This document shows positions 1 to 13,200 of a stretch of DNA of 64,000 nucleotides, one piece after another. The notes under the pieces were generated by a model. The model saw only the letters and a program-made list of their open reading frames with translations. It had not been told where the DNA came from and did no database searches. The DNA is from Ashinkailepas kermadecensis (taxonomy: Eukaryota > Arthropoda > Thecostraca > Neolepadidae): positions 138,501 through 202,500 of the forward strand of contig JAOTOM010004299.1 in assembly GCA_034440615.1 (NCBI GenBank). The letters run 5' to 3'. Position 1 is the stretch's first letter. The number at the start of each line of letters is the position of its first letter. Position numbers and translations under genes: made by a program.

Positions 1-1
1 T

Positions 2-8
<7 letters not shown>

Positions 9-39
<31 letters not shown>
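9..39. repeat. (TA)n microsatellite
   Basis: Uninterrupted AT alternation. Confidence 0.95.
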
Positions 40-43
<4 letters not shown>

Positions 44-882
44 TTAGCTTCGCAACCGCATTTCTTGACCGATTTGTGTGGCTTCGATGTTATTTGAGAT
101 ATAAATGGCTGGCATTTGATAGCTAGTGTATGTGAGGATTTTAGCATTAAATAATCAGTGGTGCTCCCAGACGACACAAAAAGGAAGCATATAAGAGTTA
201 GCTTAGCATTATATGGCACCTATCTGCGTCCTACGTTCTAAATTCCGTAGTCTATTACTCTAATATCATAGACATGCCTGCATGACCAACGAATCAGTAT
301 AAAATTATCCATAGGCGATCCCAGGTAAGAAAATGGTGAACAAAGTTGGATCACGGGTCAATACCGAAGCCGCCATGCGAAGCACAGACAGATTAACTTC
401 ATTCTCAATATCTATGCCCTTCAGAACATCTTTGACATTAAACATATCCACATGTTCATTTGACCATTGCCGTATGTAAGCATAGCCATAAGCAAAGGCG
501 TTCCCAGTATGTAACATTAGAGGGAATAACATGCCCAATCAGAGCATCTACGAACAACGATTCAGTCCAGAAGAACAGGGTAGGTAAGTCCATCAGTGTT
601 ATTTTTCGGTATTATGGTATGCAGTGATATCACTATTTCCCTACATGCTGAAATAATTGCGCATAACTCAGCAATAATTATCAATATTCAGCATAGGCCA
701 TTCCAAATAAGACGAATGGGGAGCAAAGCCGGATCAAAAACTACATGTGCTTAACTGGCATATGAAGTCCACATCAGCTCACTCTCATTTCCATTGCGTG
801 TCTTCTGGGCACTTTTCAGCATAAACATAGCAGTATGCAGACCCAGGACACGAAGCTAGGGTGAATACATACTCCGACCACC

Positions 883-887
<5 letters not shown>
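40..887. other. no gene seen
   Basis: AT-rich. No splice-bounded or recognisable coding sequence on either strand. Confidence 0.6.
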
Positions 888-970
<83 letters not shown>

Positions 971-971
971 T

Positions 972-1015
<44 letters not shown>

Positions 1016-1072
1016 CCTCTCTCTCTCTCTCTCTCTCTTTTTTTATATCTCTCTCTCTCTCTCTCTCTCTCT
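888..1072. repeat. (CT)n microsatellite
   Basis: About 185 bp of CT interrupted by two T-runs. The Ser/Leu frame across it is an artefact. Confidence 0.98.
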
Positions 1073-2016
1073 AATTCAGTAAGAAAAAAACGCGAAAAGA
1101 TCCTTCACAAAAGTTTCATAGCACGGAATCCTGGAACATTGCGAGGAGACACCAACAAAATTGACTACAATCACAAGCAACACGACCTGGTTACGACAAA
1201 AACACAACATGTTAGGTGATATCAAATCATGGCATGTAGTTGTATCAGAACACATGGAATCACGCATAACATGACATTTCATTGTTTTGAAACTCATACC
1301 GCGCCCTACAATTTCCTTACTCTGGAATGGCATCTGAAATTTGTACATACCACAATCACTAAATGTACAACGGGCACAGTTTGTCCAGCCATAATGACCA
1401 CAAAGAACACTTCACAGCACTGTAAACAAAATGAAGATGAAGATGTTGAAGAATGCCTGAATCAAAGACAGCAGAACGTTATTTGCAGAGATGGCACATC
1501 GTGCCTGCAAAATAGCTTTGAAGATATGGAGCGTTGTGGTATAGTAGCATTCGGCTTGACTTGGGTCAGAACCACACTTTGATGCCAAGTCTAACACTTC
1601 TTTCGTGGCCTAGTCACTTGACCCAGAGGCGTTTTATCACAAACGATTTAGCAAAGTCCATAACAATATGCACCACTGAATACACCGTAGTCAACAGCCA
1701 ATTCACGGGTGAAGATTTCACGAACATCAGTCATCACGATCAGCAAAAATGATTCATGGTTAGCATACACCGATTAACTGAGAAGTATGATTAACTGCTA
1801 CATATTTAAGTGGTGCAAAGGATAAGTTACCGTGAACATTGCAATGAGTTTCGATTACTGCTCATGTGTGTGATTAGATGTAGAACCAATGGCTCGACAT
1901 TTGTCTTTTTCAGAGTTAGCCAAGCATGGTGTTGGTATTCAAAAACCATAATTGTTTTAGCCAATTAAATGATTCGACCCAGCGTAGACATCCACGCAGG
2001 TGACCTTAACCGAAAT

Positions 2017-2159
2017 TCACAAGGTGACGTGCGACACATTCATGCTCGTAATGTTGCCTCCAGACGTAAGCCGTTCTTTGGTGCATTGACAGTTGGCATC
2101 CAAACCCTGCAATGGCAACAACTTGCCTGATTCCCACTCCACAATGCAATGTGGAATGT
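2017..2159 (-). CDS. possible small minus-strand exon, unknown product
   Basis: A very pyrimidine-rich acceptor (CGTTCGTTTTTTACATGCAG) opens a frame reading IPHCIVEWESGKLLPLQGLD, ANCQCTKERL and NITSMNVSHVTL, then TGA. The Cys-x-Cys and two N-glycosylation-type sequons (NIT, NVS) would suit an extracellular domain. No family is recognised and no partner exon was found, so this may be chance. Confidence 0.25.
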
Positions 2160-2454
2160 CTGCATGTAAAAAACGAACGGGAAATTCCAGGTAGACCACA
2201 TGCTATGCCCGGCTTGGAATGCATATCACGAATACATGAACGATGCACACTCAAGGTGTCCATCAGGAGGCACTGGGATAAATGTGCGGAAGGAACGGTG
2301 AAAGCTGGAGGAAAACAATGACATTCCAAGAACAGTTCACACAGAGCACCCGGCAATGCAAACTAACGTGAATCGAACAGATAGCGAGCCAGCCGATCGC
2401 GCCACGATCTCTGACACTCTTTCGGAAGCAAATCGTGTCAGGTGTGTGGCGTAT

Positions 2455-2700
2455 CGATCTGCTAGCATACCGATCCCACAGAAAGTGCGGCCCCGGCCGC
2501 AGCCGAGCGCGACGGTGGCGCCGCCGGCGGCGCGGCGCGGCGCTTCCGCCCACTGCACTGTAGGCGCCACCGCCACGGGACAGTGCTGGCCGGATCCGCG
2601 GGACACGACTCCATGCAGCCGGTCATGCGCACACAGCCAGCCGTTCAGATGGCCTGATCCGGCTCCCCGAACAGTTAGCAGGGCACACACTTTCCTGGAA
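2455..2700. promoter_or_regulatory. CpG-rich patch
   Basis: About 245 bp rich in CCGGCCGC and CGGCGGCGCGGCGC, sharply different from neighbours. Frames are open on both strands, as expected from GC content. It could be a promoter or a GC-rich exon; neither is supported further. Confidence 0.25.
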
Positions 2701-3479
2701 CGGTGATTCCAACGGCTACCCGTCATGTCGTATTAATGTTGGGACAGACTGTGTGCACACTCACTACGCTCACTAGGGAACACTCCCAAAACCAATTGTT
2801 CTGATGACAGAGTGAACCTTTGCCGATCAGCATGCCATTCTGCGGTGGTAGATGGCCAGTGTGGCATCTGGATGAATGCCATCCCGAAATCATTTGACGG
2901 TGGTAGACGGCTAGTTTTGCCGGTGTAATTATTTTCTGTTTTACTACACTGAATGTAGCACAATGATTGTGATTTCATGTAGATGGTTTCATATATTGTC
3001 AGTCCATGGGTCAGGACTGGAATGTTTCTTCGGAGATTTTCGTCATCCAGAACACTATCCTCTCAATAAAATAATAATATCTCTATTCCCACTGGCAGAT
3101 TTAATGGCGTTTTTCAAGAGTGAAATGATAGCGGTGTATTGTTCTGTGATAAAAATACCAGAATCCAAGGGTTCCGGCCATTCTTCCGATTAGTACACTG
3201 CATAGCAATAGCATGAACCTGGTGTTACATCTCGCCGCTTTGGGTGTTTCCTTCCACTTACCATACCTAATACCATTTCTCCCAAATTACAGTCCAAAAT
3301 TAATTAACTGAAGTCTAAAACTACAAGAAAATGTTTCTGTCGCGAACGAAGGTGAACTATCCTTCCAGAGTCGGATAGCTGGAAATTATTATCCCAAATC
3401 CAAGATTCCAACACGTAAATGCCGTGTAAATGCCATGTAAAAAGCCGTGTCGGTGACCTTCACAAGCTCAAACCTGACC

Positions 3480-3660
3480 TCGATTGACCTCGTGTTATGC
3501 ATCTGCCGGCTCGGCTGGCTCGGTCGGTCATAGCCTCGGGGCAGGCGCGCGGCGGTGCCGGCCCGGCCGGGGTCGGCCAAGGTCAGACAGTGTACGTCGC
3601 CGGCAGGCGGCAGTCATGGCCCTGTGTGTGCGGCGAATACAGCCAGTGGTGACCGGATCA
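3480..3660. promoter_or_regulatory. CpG-rich patch
   Basis: GGCGCGCGGCGGTGCCGG and neighbouring GGTCGG repeats in otherwise AT-rich DNA. No convincing frame or splice pair. Confidence 0.22.
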
Positions 3661-5318
3661 TTGTCAGAGACGCAACACCTCGGATCGTTAAGTTTTTTCG
3701 ACAAATGATGCATCAAAGAACATCTTGCAGCCTGAACTAGACTTCATCGATTATATTTATCACTGGCCACTGCAAGGAAGTTGCTCGCCAGCATTTGCAA
3801 GCAACTGCCTACCACGCTCAGCAGCACCGCAAGGCAACATTGCCAGCGAACTACACGTTTCGAGGTCACGCGATATCGATAGGTTTGTTCGGTCCCAAGC
3901 TACACTTAGCTGACGGTCCTATCTTAAATGTATTCGTCGTACGATCCGGTTTGGTTCTTCAATTTCAGATAGCTCGGGGAGTTTTGACCTCTGATCTGCT
4001 CTGAAGGTTAACTGACCAACTGAAAGTATCAAAATTGAGTACTGAGTAGCACTGATGTGTCTTGTGCAAAGTAACAAGTCGAATGTATAGCCAGGAATTG
4101 TATCTCCATTACAGAAGTCAGGGATGAGTCGAGATAGCGGCACCCCACCCCCTCTTGGACGAGGAGGCTGACAAAAAATGCCGGGTAGGCAGAGCTGGCT
4201 GAAAGCGCTCTCACACAAATAACGTAAAGTAAGTTGTAATGCAAGAAACTTTAATCGGAAGATAACCTCTAATTTCTGGATATTTTCCAACGGCATCTTA
4301 CGCAATGCAATAAGTAAGAATTATTTTTTTACACTTACCCCAGAAGGGTCTGAGACAGAAACCGGTAATGAAGCAACGTAAATGCACGCTATTGCAAAAT
4401 GATCCAAGGGAATCACTGAATTCATTCCCAGCCAAGAAACGTATGTAATGAATGAATGAAATGAAGGAATGTATTAACAAATAAATAAACATTAAATTCA
4501 AAATAATGACAAATATACAGCTTCAAAAATATAATAAACTTAATGATATCAATATTGTAAGATGCATGTCAATCTATATAAAGAAGAGCAACCGTCTTGA
4601 AACGTGAATCCTTCGCGCGATATTTCCTCACCAATTTTGTCCATAACAGAACAAAACACAGTTTTCATTACAAATCTTACAAATGAAGCATTCACCGGAT
4701 TCCCGTCGTCACCTCGATGTGTCGCTGAACCTAGTGAAACCTAAGCAGGGGCGCAGCCAGCATTTTCTTAAAGGGGTCCGACCGAAAACTGCCATGGCAC
4801 AGAAACCGCTTTCGGCGCGAAACCTACCTGAAAATTTCTGGTTTTGCGTGATGAAAATCTCAAAATGTCTTGCATGATCTAGTGCATTTTTGTTGCTAAA
4901 AGGGGATCCCGGCCTCTTTGGGTGCGCCTTTGATTTCCTGACTTAATTACCGTGATTTATCGCATCACAAAAGAACACGCATGTATTCCTATTTTTCCGC
5001 TTCAAGATGTCAGACATCAGAACTGTCAGAGGCTGCATCCGTGTCACACCAGTATACGTCAAGATTGCATTACGGGCGTAAGTAATGGCGAGACGAAGAT
5101 TCTGAGCAACCCACAAAGGGAATTTTTTGGGTGGTATGTACCTAATCTCCAAGTGCGAGCAACGACAAATCTTGTTTTATGTCGGTGAACTCACCACTTG
5201 CCAGCTTCAGATAACTTTCTTTCTACTACAGGAAAACAGCATTGCTCAATAGCTCTAATTGGTGCGAGATCGAACCAGCACATCCCCACAAATACGGTTA
5301 CTGTGTGTCTTTATAGAC
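3661..5318. other. no gene seen
   Basis: Contains a C-tract segment (CACCCCACCCCCTC, 4140-4155) like the ends of G/C-tract mobile elements elsewhere in the window. No coding evidence. Confidence 0.6.
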
Positions 5319-5850
5319 ACACATGGGCCGACGGGTTGTCTGGCTACTGTTGCGACACGACAGCAGCTGCCGATCTGCCACACCAGAGCGTAGTCGGCTA
5401 ACTGCTGCCTCAGTGGCCGACAATTCCACACACGGGCCGGCAGGGTTGTCTGGCTACTGTTGCGACACGACAGCAGCTGCCGATCTGCCACACCAGAGCG
5501 TAGTCGGCTAACTGCTGCCTCAGTGGCCGACAATTCCACACACGGGCCGGCGGGTTGTCTGGCTACTGTTGCGACACGACAGCAGCTGCCGATCTGCCAT
5601 ACCAGAGCGTAGTCGGCTAACTGCTGCTTCAGTGGCCGACAATTCCACACACAATTGCCGGCCCGGCAGGGTTGTCTGGCTACTGTTGCGACACGACAGC
5701 AGCTGCCGATCTGCCATACCAGAGCGTAGTCGGCTAACTGCTGCTTCAGTGGCCGACAATTCCACACACGGGCCGGCAGGGTTGTCTGGCTACTGTTGCG
5801 ACACGACAGCAGCTGCCGATCTGCCACACCAGAGCGTAGTCGGCTAACTG
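5319..5850. repeat. ~110-bp tandem array, 5 copies
   Basis: GGTTGTCTGGCTACTG begins at 5334, 5444, 5553, 5670 and 5780. Spacing is 109-117 bp with few substitutions, so it is recent. Long open frames on the minus strand come from the repeat and are not a gene. Confidence 0.95.
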
Positions 5851-6654
5851 ATGAACACAATGTACCAATTCACTCGTGTACAAATTGATGACAAATTGGC
5901 TAAGTGCTGGCAAAGGCAGAAGCGGCAACGGAAGCGGCAGGGAAGAAGCTGCCGTGCGCGCCAAACCTTGCTCCGTGCGAACAAGTATGTGAATTATGTA
6001 CAATGGCGAAGGAGCTATGAGGTGAAGATCCTGAGGGATACTAAACGTAAAATATATTATCCACCATCTGTTTGTCTAAAACCAAAAGCAAGATGTGTAC
6101 TTTCAAAATGGAAAAGTTGCATCACAAAATGGTCGAGTACATTCTATATCACAATGCCAGGCACCACTTCAGCTTGCGCTATATCCGCAGCCATGTTCAA
6201 ATTTTTCAACATACAGCTGTTGCGTACGATGCGCAAATGCGGCCGCGGACGGCGCGCGCTGCAGAAATGTAGACATGCGCGCCGCGTTCTCGCAAAAATG
6301 CACACAGATGCCGCGTGCTTGTACCTGTGCATTTCTGCATTCGCCTGCAGCGTGCTATGTTGGCTGGAGCAACTCTGCAGCACAGTCCGCACAGCGTGCT
6401 TTACCGGTGTGGCCCGGCCATGTCATGTGGCGGGTGTTCCTGGGTGTTCCGGATCACGGCGTCACCGATGCCGACGTCCTGAGTGTGCACATGATCCTCA
6501 TCCTGGGTGAGCACACGTGCGTCTCTTGGCGGAGTGCCGCTGGCCACACAGAACGGAATGGCAATATGGCATAGTGATGGGATATGGGATACGTGGACGC
6601 CGTCATTATGAGTGGCGAGGAATTGTGTATATGTAATTCAAAACGAATTTACGA

Positions 6655-7122
6655 TCGTGATAATTATCCTCCACCACCGTCGGAAAGGTGGTACGAGGCC
6701 ATCGTCACTTCCATGTGAGGTGAGATGGAGATAATTATGCTGTACCACCGTCGGACAGGTGATATGATGCCAGCGCCGGTTCCCTGTGAGGTAAGATTGA
6801 GATAATTATCCGTTACCACCGTCGGATCAGTGGTATGAGGGCATCGTCGCTTCTCTGTGAGGTGAGATGGAGATCATTATCATACTCTGTCCTCATACCA
6901 CCTGTCCGACGGTGGTACAGGAGTACCACCGTCGGACAGGTGGTATGAGGCCAGCCTCGCTTCCCTGTGAGGTAAGATGGAGGCAATTGTCCTGTACCAC
7001 CGTCGGACAGGTGGTATGAGGCCAGCTTCGCTTCCCTGTGAGGCGAGATGGAGATAATTGTCCTGTACCACCGCTGGACAGGTGCTATGAGGACAGCGTC
7101 GCTTCCCTGTGAGGTAAAGCGG
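6655..7122. repeat. ~72-bp tandem array with an inverted unit
   Basis: ACCACCGTCGGA recurs at 6673, 6743, 6815, 6925, about 6997 and about 7067, with CCCTGTGAGGTAAG-like segments between. One partial unit (6891-6918) is inverted and makes a perfect hairpin with the next. Confidence 0.92.
6891..6950. repeat. 28-bp perfect inverted repeat (hairpin)
   Basis: Arms 6891-6918 and 6923-6950 are exact reverse complements around the 4-base loop AGGA. It formed where one unit of the 72-bp array is flipped. Confidence 0.95.
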
Positions 7123-7147
7123 CCTCCGGGCCATTCTGGTGATTATT

Positions 7148-7153
7148 TTTATT
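7148..7153 (-). terminator. possible poly(A) signal AATAAA
   Basis: AATAAA on the minus strand, 6 bp after the TAA of the putative terminal exon. It is in an A/T-rich stretch where the hexamer could occur by chance. Confidence 0.35.
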
Positions 7154-7159
7154 TTATAT

Positions 7160-7225
7160 TTACTTGCAACCCAGTGTGATTTGACTCCGGGAGTTCTCGG
7201 ATTCATCGTCCGGCTCCCAGTCCAA
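7160..7225 (-). CDS. coiled-coil gene, putative terminal exon
   Basis: 22 codons including TAA, phase 0 after acceptor CTCCACTGAG. Reads LDWEPDDESENSRSQITLGC, then Lys and stop. An AATAAA lies just downstream on the minus strand (7148-7153). Phase fits exon i, but the exon is short and the 5.4-kb intron is long, so the link is tentative. Confidence 0.35.
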   Translation of the reverse strand: MDWEPDDESENSRSQITLGCK

Positions 7226-10200
7226 CTCAGTGGAGCGATCCCTACCAGCGTCATGGTCGAAATCAGACAAAGCATGGCGTTACTAGCGTTACTAGGGCCA
7301 GTTCCTCCTCCACACAACAGTACAAAAATGATGAAGCAGCGCAATCCCTCTCGGCAAGTCGTTAGGGTCAGTTGCAAACCCAGATAATTATACTGAGAGG
7401 GCGAATCGGATATCTCGAGTACCATTGACCACTCCTCGACCAAGATCTGGCAGATAAATTACCTTTTTAAAACGCAACTATTCGAGCCTATGGGAGTACA
7501 GACATGGAAGCTCCCCCCCGACAAATCCGTTACTGGCAGGGTTTTTGTGTGTATGTGCGTGTATGTGTATGTGGATGTGCGTGCACCTGTGTTGAGTGAG
7601 CCGGAAGGCTGTCTATCACGAATTGGGGACAAACCAGACTGAGCTTGAGGCTATCCAGACCGAGCTTCACATCCTGATGGAACTGAACCACCACCGCCTA
7701 GTGCGCACATTTCGCCAGCCTTCCAGTCCGAGGGGAGCGGTGGTTGCCGCTTCACCAGCCTTCCCGTCCGGGGGAGCGGTGGTTGCCATTCCTCGCCATT
7801 TTGCACCCAAATTAAGATAGAGCAGCGGGACAAAATACAACATATTCGACCCACGCGCTACTAAAAGAAACGAATGGTACCCGAATGTTATACTTGTCGT
7901 TAACCGGTGCCTCTTCAGGGCAAGTACGTCGAGATAAAACCGATTTTGCAACTCGTTCACCAAATTCATTCAAGATGGAGCTGCGACATGAGCACCATGG
8001 CTTAGCTTAGGCATCGTACAAATCTACCCACATTGAATTTGTCTTGCAAAGGCTAATGCTATCTCGCGCCTGCGTGGGTGGTGGATGACACTCATTCCCC
8101 AGTTTCCGTCCAAAATCTGATTTTCATATTTTCTGTGGGTCTATAGTTTCAGAGATCTTGGAGGCGGATGACCCCTCCTCCGCTGCCGGCGAAGGTTGCC
8201 AGGGCTACCGTGCCGGCGCGGGCTACCAGATCAGCTCAAGTGAAACCTTCGCAGGTGACATCTGGCAATGGTATGTAGATGCTACAAATGACTCGTTTAG
8301 AATACCAGAGGAAAAAACGATGAATTTAAAATGAGGCACTAAGAAATTTCTATCTCATTTTGGAAAGAAAAAAAGGTCAACCGAATTTAGTCGTAGCCAT
8401 TAACCTAATTGATATTGACAGGGTTACCGACGATATGGTATCTTATAAGAGCATCTGAAAACATTAACTGTCGAACATCTGAGCAACTGCAGTACAACAG
8501 ACAACTGCAATTTCAACAAAAATGCTCCGAACGTGACTCCAGAAATGTCGTCATAGCTCAGTAATCTGACATGACGTGATCAGAAAGTAAAAAAAGATAA
8601 CATGCATTGTCCATATTCAGGACAAATAAAACCGGCACGGCGCCAATTGTCGTCCGATGGTCTGCGAGAAGTCCACTTGAGGTTGCATCCACCCCACTTG
8701 GATGGCAAGAGGGTGGATGTTAGTAGAGCCCTCATAAGTTAGCAAAGCACCAGAGGCGTACTAGAGTACCAGTTGACTTGTTAACAAGTAAATAGTTGCA
8801 CAATTTTGGCCCCGAAGTTAACTACAGATCCTCGGCCTCACTCGATGCAAGGAATATTTTGCGCACCTCTCCAGCCGCTACCACGCTTCAGATAGGTGCG
8901 ACACTCAGTACGGGTTGCCTAGAATTTGCCGATCCTTTTCACTCAAAATTGTATCAAAAGCCTATTTCGCAGGGCAGAACCGCACCGTTTCACTAATTCG
9001 GTGAGGCTGTTCGGATACGAAACTCATCTCGTCAGTAATAATGGTGCTCTTATAGATGCAATCGTTATCTTAACCCGTTCGTCGCGCTGAGCTAGGCCGG
9101 GAATTGGACAGCGCATCTCAGTAACTTTCCAAGGCAGAATGACATCGGTTTGCAAGTAGGAGCAAATAAATGAAGAAAATCCGTCTTGAACAATTTTTAC
9201 ACCCTGTATGCAACCAGAATGTTAATATCTGTGTCATGCACCTATAATGCTATTGAGATGCTATTTTACGAAAATAATGTGGCTTCTAATCTGATATTGG
9301 GAACATCAGAAGACAGACGAACGAATACCATATTTGTTTCGACAGGTACACTTGGACTGCATCTATTGTCTCTCAAGGTCTTTGAACACGAACGAAATGC
9401 TTAAAAGTTTCAAGTTGATTTATTTCGAACATGAAAAGTAGATCACAGGTTACTACTTAGATAAACCAGGAACATAGCTCTGGAAAGCACAAAAATGAAG
9501 GAGCATCTTTCAGATAATTGACAACAAACAAGAAATCACAACAACATGATACAGACTACCAGGCTTGCACAGCAAACCATACAGCTCACCACAGCATCTT
9601 CGGTGTCTCAGTATGCAATGCACTGAAATAAGACTTACTTCAGCTACCAATGTTGCACATTAATGACTAGCAATACATCACTCGACATACCTCTGCTGGT
9701 CATTGAGACGTGCCTCTACGACAGCCATTTGCGACCAACAGGCACTCTGGTAGGTAGCGTTGCAACAATAACAACCAACTAACGAACAGACGACAAACGT
9801 CAACACAAATATCTCCACCTCACCAGTGGTTCCAGAAATCCTGCAGTTTCGTGTCAACTCTTCAAACTCTCACATGAACGGAAAACGAGCCCAACACACA
9901 GCAGTAAATTAATGCGCAACATGTGAACGAGATCTGCATGACGGGACTATGTGTGGCAATACCTGCGTGGCGAGACCTGGGTGAAATGCATGTGTATGGC
10001 AATTGTGTGATGGCATGACGTCCGTGGGTTTTATATACCTGAGCGTGATGAGGTCCGTGTGTGATGGAATCCCCCGCGACGAGACTGCTGTGAAGGCGTG
10101 AACAGGACCCCGCGTGTTGGCACGACAGCATATGTTCCCTGTGCCGGTGTCACTAACATTGTGTGCGTCAAACATGCATTCAGGTGGCCTCGTGTCAATG

Positions 10201-13200
10201 TAGTGGGTCAATTGTCCCAGGTCGAACACAATTCGGTCAGGTAGGTTAGAAACAACGGGGTGCGGTCGCTTGTCCAATGGCGGATGAGTTTGGTCTGCTA
10301 TCCCAGCCAACACTTGTGCCCGACCAACGCGCCATGGACACCAATGTAAGACCAGATCACCGCAGGTGCAGCAGTCTGGCGAGGAAATTCTCCAAGTACC
10401 AGTGTAGTGCGGTCGGTGACTATGGTCAGTCGGCAGTTCCATGGTGCTTTTTGCTGGAGATGTTGAAAGGTTTATATGGCAGCCGGGTGAGTATGGCTTC
10501 GTGAATCAAACCCGCCAGAGTGCGTTGCTCCTCAGCCGGAGTGGGCGAATCTAGTGGCAGCAGAGGAGAGCGTTTTGGTGACGCAGAGTTGCTGCTGGTC
10601 TCCAGTAGGAGTGAGACAACACCTTAGCGGACCCGCCACCGGGAGAGTGCTGCCCACCAGTGTGGGCGGGACGTCACCTCAGTGGACCCGCCGCCGCTGC
10701 TGGACGGGACCGCCGCCGGCAGAGTGCTGCTCCCCAGTGGGGGCGGGACAGTACCTCAGTGGGGGCGGGACAGTACCTCAGTGGGGGCGGGACAGCACCT
10801 CAGTGGGGGCGGGACAGCACCTCAGTGGACCCGCCGCCGCCGGCAGAGTGCTGCTCCCCAGTGGGGGCGGGACAGCACCTCAGTGGGGGGCGGGACAGTA
10901 CCTCAGTGGGGGGCGGGCCAGTACCTCAGTGGGGGGCGGGACAGTACCTCAGTGGGGGGCGGGCCAGTACCTCAGTGGGGGGCGGGCCAGTACCTCAGTG
11001 GGGGGGCGGGACAGTACCTCAGTGGGGGCGGGACAGTACCTCAGTGGGGGGCGGGACAGCACCTCAGTGGGGGCGGGACAGTACCTCAGTGGGGGCGGGA
11101 CAGCACCTCAGTGGGGGGCGGGACAGTACCTCAGTGGGGGCGGGACAGCACCTCAGTGGGGGGCGGGACAGTACCTCAGTGGGGGCGGGACAGTACCTCA
11201 GTGGGGGGCGGACAGCACCTCAGTGGGGGCGGGACAGTACCTCAGTGGGGGCGGGACAGCACCTCAGTGGGGGGCGGGACAGTACCTCAGTGGGGGCGGG
11301 ACAGCACCTCAGTGGGGGCGGGACAGTACCTCAGTGGGGGGCGGGACAGCACCTCAGTGGACCCGCCGCCGCCGCCGGCAGAGTGCTGCTCCCCAGTGGG
11401 GGCGGGACAGCACCTCAGTGGGGGCGGGACAGTACCTCAGTGGGGGGCGGGACAGTACCTCAGTGGGGGCGGGACAGCACCTCAGTGGACCCGCCGCCGC
11501 CGCCGGCAGAGTGCTGCTCCCCAGTGGGGGCGGGACAGCACCTCAGTGGGGGCGGGACAGTACCTCAGTGGGGGGCGGGCCAGTACCTCAGTGGGGGGCG
11601 GGACAGTACCTCAGTGGGGGGCGGGACAGCACCTCAGTGGACCCGCCGCCGCCGCCGGCAGAGTGCTGCTCCCCAGTGGGGGCGGGACAGTACCTCAGTG
11701 GGGGCGGGACAGTACCTCAGTGGGGGGCGGGACAGCACCTCAGTGGGGGCGGGACAGTACCTCAGTGGGGGGCGGGACAGTACCTCAGTGGGGGCGGGAC
11801 AGTACCTCAGTGGGGGGGCGGGACAGCACCTCAGTGGGGGGCGGGACAGTACCTCAGTGGGGGGCGGGACAGCACCTCAGTGGGGGGGCGGGACAGTACC
11901 TCAGTGGGGGGCGGGCCAGTACCTCAGTGGGGGGCGGGACAGCACCTCAGTGGGGGGCGGGACAGTACCTCAGTGGGGGGCGGGACAGCACCTCAGTGGG
12001 GGGCGGGACAGTACCTCAGTGGGGGCGGGCCAGTACCTCAGTGGGGGGGCGGACAGCACCTCAGTGGGGGCGGGACAGTACCTCAGTGGGGGCGGGACAG
12101 TACCTCAGTGGGGGCGGGACAGTACCTCAGTGGGGGGCGGGACAGTACCTCAGTGGGGGCGGGACAGTACCTCAGTGGGGGGCGGGACAGTACCTCAGTG
12201 GGGGCGGGACAGTACCTCAGTGGGGGGCGGGACAGTACCTCAGTGGGGGGGCGGGACAGTACCTCAGTGGGGGCGGGACAGTACCTCAGTGGACCCGCCG
12301 CCGCTGCCGGACGGGACCGCCGCCGGCAGAGTGCTGCTCCCCAGTGGGGGGCGGGACAGCACCTCAGTGGACCCGCCGCCGCTGCCGGACGGGACCGCCG
12401 CCGGCAGAGTGCTGCTCCCCAGTGGGGGCGGGACAGCACCTCAGTGGACCCGCCGCCGCCGGCAGAGTGCTGCTCCCCAGTGGGGGCGGGACGGTACCTC
12501 AGTGGACCCGCCGCCGCCGCTGCCGGACGGGACCGCCGCCGGCCGGACGATACGGACGCGACACGCTGCGGCGCACCAGTACCTCGTTATCGGGCGGCGG
12601 CGGCGCCTTGGCCGGGGTGAACAGCAGCGAGGCGTGGCTATACGTGCGGACTGGCGGCCAGGCCGGACGCTGCACCTCTGAAGCACAGGCGACACAGCAC
12701 GCGGTTAGCTGCTGACCTTCCCGCGAACAGACACATGACTCGGAAACACAGCAGTATCCAGTTGATGATATAGCTCCCAGCAGGCCACTCTGAAGCATAG
12801 CACATATCCAATTGATAGCACAGCTCCCAACAGGTAACTCTGAATTCTGAAACACAGCACAAACCGGTTGATAGCATAACTACCAACAGGTATCTCTGAA
12901 GCACCGCAAATAACCAGCTGATGACACAGGTTCCAACAGATACCTCCGAAACACAGCACACATCCAGCTGCTGATATACCCACCAACAGACACATGACTC
13001 GGAAACACAGCACATATCCAGTTGATAGTATAGCTACCAATAGCTAACTCTGAAACACGGTAAATGTCCAGTTGATAGTATAGCTACCAATAGGTAACTC
13101 TGAAGCACAACACATAACCAGCTGATGACATAGCTTCCAATAGATACCTCTGAAACATATACATCAGCGCTGCGCTGTTGCGGCACAAGTGTGCACTTTG

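Noticed and set aside
861..1082. Ser/Leu-rich plus frame
   Set aside because: Translation of a CT microsatellite.
5319..5850. CRISPR array (also considered for the 12.7-13.5 kb arrays)
   Set aside because: These are direct tandem repeats without unique spacers, in a eukaryotic genome, with no cas genes.
5255..5860. 201-codon minus frame
   Set aside because: Created by the 110-bp tandem array; repeat units are not multiples of three and the opposite strand is equally open.
6880..7443. 187-codon minus frame
   Set aside because: Half lies in the 72-bp tandem array; a different frame on the same strand (DWEPDDESENS) is a better coding candidate.
10554..12715. Three overlapping plus-strand open frames of 670-690 codons
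   Set aside because: They are produced by a 22-24-bp repeat with no stop in any forward frame. All three frames encode the same shifted repeat (LSGG, PQWG, STSVG), which a real gene would not.
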